Assembly (NCBI GenBank): GCA_911728455.2
Contig: OU452229.1
Coordinates: forward strand, 9,463,642 to 9,527,641
DNA: 64,000 nucleotides
Direction of reading: 5' to 3'
From: Marthasterias glacialis
Taxonomy: Eukaryota; Echinodermata; Asteroidea; Forcipulatida; Asteriidae
Position 1 is the first letter of the stretch. Every line of letters begins with the position of its first letter. Position numbers and translations under genes: made by a program. Below, one piece after another: positions 60,598 to 64,000 of this stretch. The notes under the pieces are model-generated. The model was not told the DNA's origin. It did not search any database and saw only the letters and a list, made by a program, of their open reading frames with translations.

Positions 60598-61114
60598 AAA
60601 ATGAAACGGCAGTCGATTAACAAACGGGCTATCTGTCAGCCGGTGGATGGGCAGCAGTGTTGCACCACCCGCAATTCTGGTGGTCTTTATTTCATTTATT
60701 TCATTTAGATGGGGTTCATCTTTCACCAGAAGGACCACAATTGTTCAAGACAAATATTAAGGTGTGTATTAATTATTATTATTAGTAATTGTTGATAAAT
60801 TTCCTACAGTTCAGTCTGAGAGGCATGTTTGTCCTTTCCCCCTTGAGTCGCGTTTTGTGGCGTGGATGGACTGTTTTGTTTGGCAGAAAGGTCTCACATT
60901 GCCTTAATCTGTGTAATCTTACGAATATTCTTTGTTATTAATATACAGCCGAAATCGTAAGCATGATTTAAGCTCCCGTCGGTTCAGTCAGGGCTAATAT
61001 TTCAACCGTTGGTTCAAGCGGTGGAATTCACAAGTGCATAGGACGGCTATACATATTTAATTGTAACATTATTGTATAATTCGAGTTTTGGGGTTTGATC
61101 AGCCCTGTAATTTA

Positions 61115-61250
61115 ATTGGTGGGCTGCTCGTTGTGCATGAATTTTTGGGCCGCTCAATGCCTGTTTTAATGTGGGCCGCCCGTTGCCTGTGATTTTATGT
61201 GGGCCGCTCGTTGCCTGTGATTTTATGTGGGCCGCTCGTTGCCCGTGTTT
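61115..61250 (+). repeat. 28-bp direct repeats near the Ngaro 3' end
   Basis: Three to four copies of GTGGGCCGCTCGTTGCC plus TGTGATTTTAT. Ngaro elements carry split direct repeats rather than LTRs. These could be part of that end structure, but no match at the left end was found. Confidence 0.5.
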
Positions 61251-61631
61251 TGTGATTATTGTGCCGTTTTGTCTGTTTTTGTGACATGTGGTGGGCAAGC
61301 CTGCCCGTTTGTTCATTTACATAACTTAGTTCAGAAAACATTATACAGCCTTTCAGTAGGCTACCTTGGTTTGTACAAATTGCCGTTTGAGTAAAATTAA
61401 TTGATTCGGGCAAACAATGCCTGCGTTTGTTCAATAAACCTGTTTTGAGCTGTGACAAAAACGTCAGTCAGGTATATCATGTTGTTTATTGTGTGTTGTC
61501 AGTGTGTAAATGAACAGTTCTCAAGTTTTCAGCATAACAACCCTGTTTTGAATATAGTATGGAAGTTATGGCACAAAAACTGGACTCCTGTGCAAAGGAT
61601 ACCGGGACATGTTCAAATTAGTCCCGAGGAA

Positions 61632-61860
61632 ATTGTTGATAGATGTCAATATTTGCATCGGGAGAATGAATATAAATTTCAATTTGCCTTTCACCGATGT
61701 GTGATAAGCACTGTATACTCAGTGCTTTCGAGTCCTGTGGAAAAAAATCCACAGGCAACTCGGGTGGGATTCGAACCCACGACTCCCACATGACTAGAGC
61801 AGATGTCTTAACCACTAGACCACCGAGCACGCCCGGTGATGAGGGGCCAGTTCGAATCCA
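61632..61860 (-). mobile_element. tRNA-derived SINE, minus strand
   Basis: On the minus strand: head GCTCGGTGGTCTAGTGGTTA, box B GTGGGTTCGAATCCCACCC, then GCCTGTGGATTTTTTTCCAC, CGAAAGCACTGAGTATACAG and ATTTATATTCATTCTCCCGA. The tRNA-like part is well preserved. A related copy lies at 27195-27360. Confidence 0.75.
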
Positions 61861-61892
61861 GTATTATTGGCGGCAGGTACCGCAAACAATTT

Positions 61893-61985
61893 GATAGATG
61901 TCAATATTTGCATCGGGGGAATGAATATAAATTTCAATTTGCCTTTCACCGATGTGTGACAAGCACTCAGTGCTTTCGAGTGCGC
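61893..61985 (-). repeat. Direct duplicate of the SINE 3' part
   Basis: GATAGATGTCAATATTTGCA through TTTCACCGATGTGTGA and CAGTGCTTTCGAGT repeats 61638-61733 almost exactly, about 255 bp further right. It may be a second truncated SINE copy or a local duplication. Confidence 0.75.
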
Positions 61986-62779
61986 AATCTGTAGATTTGC
62001 GCTCTGTTTGTATGGTAGCTCAAAGTGATGATTCGGAAAAATTGCGCGCAATCTGCCCATTGTGCAAATCTGTAGATGCGCCCAACGCTCACATGTGCAC
62101 TAGGAACCGGTTACGTATGCTGTGGATCAGTAAATCATGAGCCTCAAATCACGGAGATATCGGTAAATTTGTCTTTATTTGTTTCAATTTTGTTTTAAAA
62201 TATGTTAATTTGGTAAAAGTTTTAAAAAAACATGAATATATTTTTTTTTCAAGCCGAATAATGTAAAAAGTTTAGGGTCGCAGCATAAAGTTAGGGTCGG
62301 TCAGAAACCGAAAACAGAACATTTTGTTAAGCCTAAACCCTCGTGACATTCATTCAGTGACTTTCTGCTTTTGTCTACATAAATTTTGTATAATGTATGT
62401 GTTTTAGAAGCCGCCCACGTGCCTTCGGTATTTTTTAATTTTTTTTTTCGCCCCGCCCGATTTCGTGAGCTCGATATTCCATAATCCCGGTCATTTTCTT
62501 TCTTTTTTTTTTTCCCCGATCCCCGCTCATTTTTTGTACCTTACAAACCCGTAATCCAAGTAATAAAAAAAAAACGGCCTTATCTGTGTGTTAAGGGATT
62601 TATCTTGTCATGTACTCATGTATATTTTTGGGAAAATAGACTTATTAAATATGCTTAACGATGTCTTGAACTTATTCGTCACTATGTAAAAAACAAATCC
62701 AAGCGCCCCCACCCTGATTTTGTGCACAAACGTATGCTGATTCGCCGCTTATTCGTCACTATGTGAAAAAATAAAAATT
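61986..62779. other. No gene seen
   Basis: A short open frame to 62140 contains a CPLC...HMC pattern but has no other support. The rest is AT-rich with poly-T and poly-A runs. Confidence 0.45.
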
Positions 62780-64000
62780 ACAAGTAGGAACTTAAGAACT
62801 ATAGTGAGGACGATTTTCAACAGAGGTTATCCTCTGCTGACTGGTCTAACGTGTATTGCAGTAGTGTTGACCAGGCTTGGGAGAACTTTAAATGCACCCT
62901 CTTGCAAATTCCAGGACCAGGACTGAACCATGGTTCAATCATGAGATTCTTGAAAACAGTAGGCTTAGAGATAAACTCCAATCATAAGATCGAAGAACAC
63001 AAGAATAATCCAAAAAAACTTTGGCAACAGTTGAAATCGTTTGGGTACAACAAAAAGGTTAAAGGTCAAGCTCGAGTGGCTCTTGAAATTGATGGTGAGC
63101 TTTGTTTTGATTCAAATAAAGTGGCAAACCATTTAAACAAGTTTTACACTACAGTTGCCTATGATTTGGTGGATGAACTGCCAGGTGCCAAAAACATCTT
63201 TGGGACTGAATCTATAGCTTTCAAGGATGACTATGAAAGTAAAGGTGTTACTCCCAATTGCCTTAAGCTTTCTGCTGTGTCTACTAAGTTTGTATTTAAG
63301 GAATTGCTAAAATTAAATTCTAACAGGAGTACAGGTCTAGACAACCAGCTAAATTTCTTAGAGATGGTGCTAATGTACTAAGAGACCCTGTTTCATTCAT
63401 TATTAATTTGTCAATCTCCAGTAACACTGTTCCAACTGAACTGAAGTTTGCTAGAGTTAAACCATTATTTAAAAAAAAACAATACATCTGATGTTGGAAA
63501 TTACAGACCAATCAGTATACTAAGTGTGATATCTAAACTTTTGGAAAGAGCAGAGTACAATCAATTAGAAACATATCTCACTGACAACAATCTCCTTTAT
63601 AGTCTTCAATCAGGGTTCAGAAGTTCCTATTCAAACGATACTTGCCTGATTTACTTAACTGATTACATTCGGTCTCAAATGTCCAAAGGTAATTATACAG
63701 GAATGGTGCTATTGGACTTACAGAAGGCTTTTGATACTGTGGACCATGTGATTCTAGGTCAAAAGTTACAAGCTATGGGTATTCACTATGATTCTATTAA
63801 TTGGTTTCAATCCTACCTCTCAAATAGGCAGCAAATTGTCAGTGTTAATTGGGTTGTATCCAACCCAATGGCATGAATGGAAATAACATGTGGCGTTCCA
63901 CAGGGTAGTGTATTGGGGCCACTACTTTTTCTCTGTTATGTGAATGACATGCAAATAAGTGTCCAATCTAATTTGTTGCTGTATGCTGATGACAGTGCCC
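62780..64000 (+). mobile_element. Non-LTR retrotransposon (CR1/Jockey-type), partial, broken
   Basis: Reverse-transcriptase region entering from about 62793 (NYSEDDFQQRLSSADWSN) and running off the window. Pieces visible: NNPKKLWQQLKSFGY linker, STGLDN, then after a frameshift near 63340 a second segment, and after a slip in an A9 run near 63470 the motifs NYRPISILSVISKLLE, LQSGFRSSYSNDTCL, MVLLDLQKAFDTVDH, GVPQGSVLGPLLF and LLLYADDS with the catalytic YADD. A TGA at 63874-63876 interrupts before GVPQGS. The clade within CR1/Jockey/L2 cannot be settled from this part. Confidence 0.82.

Larger units (their letters stand above)
56500..61450 (+). mobile_element. Ngaro-type tyrosine-recombinase retrotransposon, decayed
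   Basis: In order: a gag-like region with a cysteine/histidine knuckle, reverse transcriptase plus RNase H, tyrosine recombinase and an SGNH-hydrolase-like frame. The RT-RH-YR order with no aspartic protease or DDE integrase places it in the DIRS superfamily. The hydrolase frame and lack of a visible methyltransferase point to Ngaro. All frames are interrupted, so the copy is dead. The ends were not located exactly; the left limit is near the end of the 21-bp array and the right limit after the 28-bp repeats at 61115-61250. Confidence 0.75.

Noticed and set aside
61952..62140. Short frame with a CPLC...HMC zinc-like pattern
   Set aside because: Too short, overlaps SINE-derived sequence, and no neighbouring exon was found.

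Overview
The window looks like nuclear DNA of a marine invertebrate deuterostome, most plausibly an echinoderm. It is AT-rich, its genes have many small exons with GT-AG introns, and it is full of tRNA-derived SINEs, foldback elements and minisatellites. It also carries an AID/APOBEC-like deaminase of the type described from sea urchins and other invertebrates, and an Ngaro-type tyrosine-recombinase retrotransposon. The taxon is an inference; no rRNA or mitochondrial marker is present.

Layout. 1-6300 has no recognisable gene; it holds a 51-bp satellite with a four-unit higher-order period, a ~580-bp CAAA tract and old SINEs. 6301-8095 (minus) is a two-exon gene for a 62-residue single-pass membrane protein. 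12587-36170 (plus) is a complete 18-exon FYCO1 gene of 1632 codons plus stop. It has an N-terminal RUN domain, a long coiled coil, a FYVE zinc finger, an LC3-interacting motif (FDVI) and a C-terminal GOLD domain. This is the Rab7/PI3P/LC3 adaptor that moves autophagosomes and late endosomes. A 48-bp minisatellite starts directly after its stop codon. 44524-50292 (minus) is the 3' half of ATIC (AICAR transformylase/IMP cyclohydrolase), six exons, tail-to-tail with FYCO1. Its N-terminal half is not recognisable in the window. A possible 3'-UTR intron and a protein-like extra exon follow its stop.

54236-55144 (plus) is the most notable gene. It is a single-exon AID/APOBEC-like deaminase (HAE and SPCVDC zinc motifs) whose C-terminus runs into a 21-bp tandem array encoding a Gly/Tyr/His-rich heptad tail. 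The array continues past the stop codon for about 1.2 kb and is split by a ~330-bp non-repeat segment. Immediately downstream lies a decayed Ngaro retrotransposon (about 56500-61450: gag, RT-RNase H, tyrosine recombinase, SGNH hydrolase). Several of its catalytic residues are altered by changes that look like CpG transitions. After two tRNA-SINE segments, a broken non-LTR retrotransposon runs off the right edge.

The genes are not an operon and show no obvious shared pathway. FYCO1 and ATIC are housekeeping genes; the deaminase belongs to a family linked to innate immunity and mutation of foreign or mobile DNA. Exon boundaries were placed by hand from splice consensus, phase continuity and protein similarity; no alignment or transcript evidence was available.
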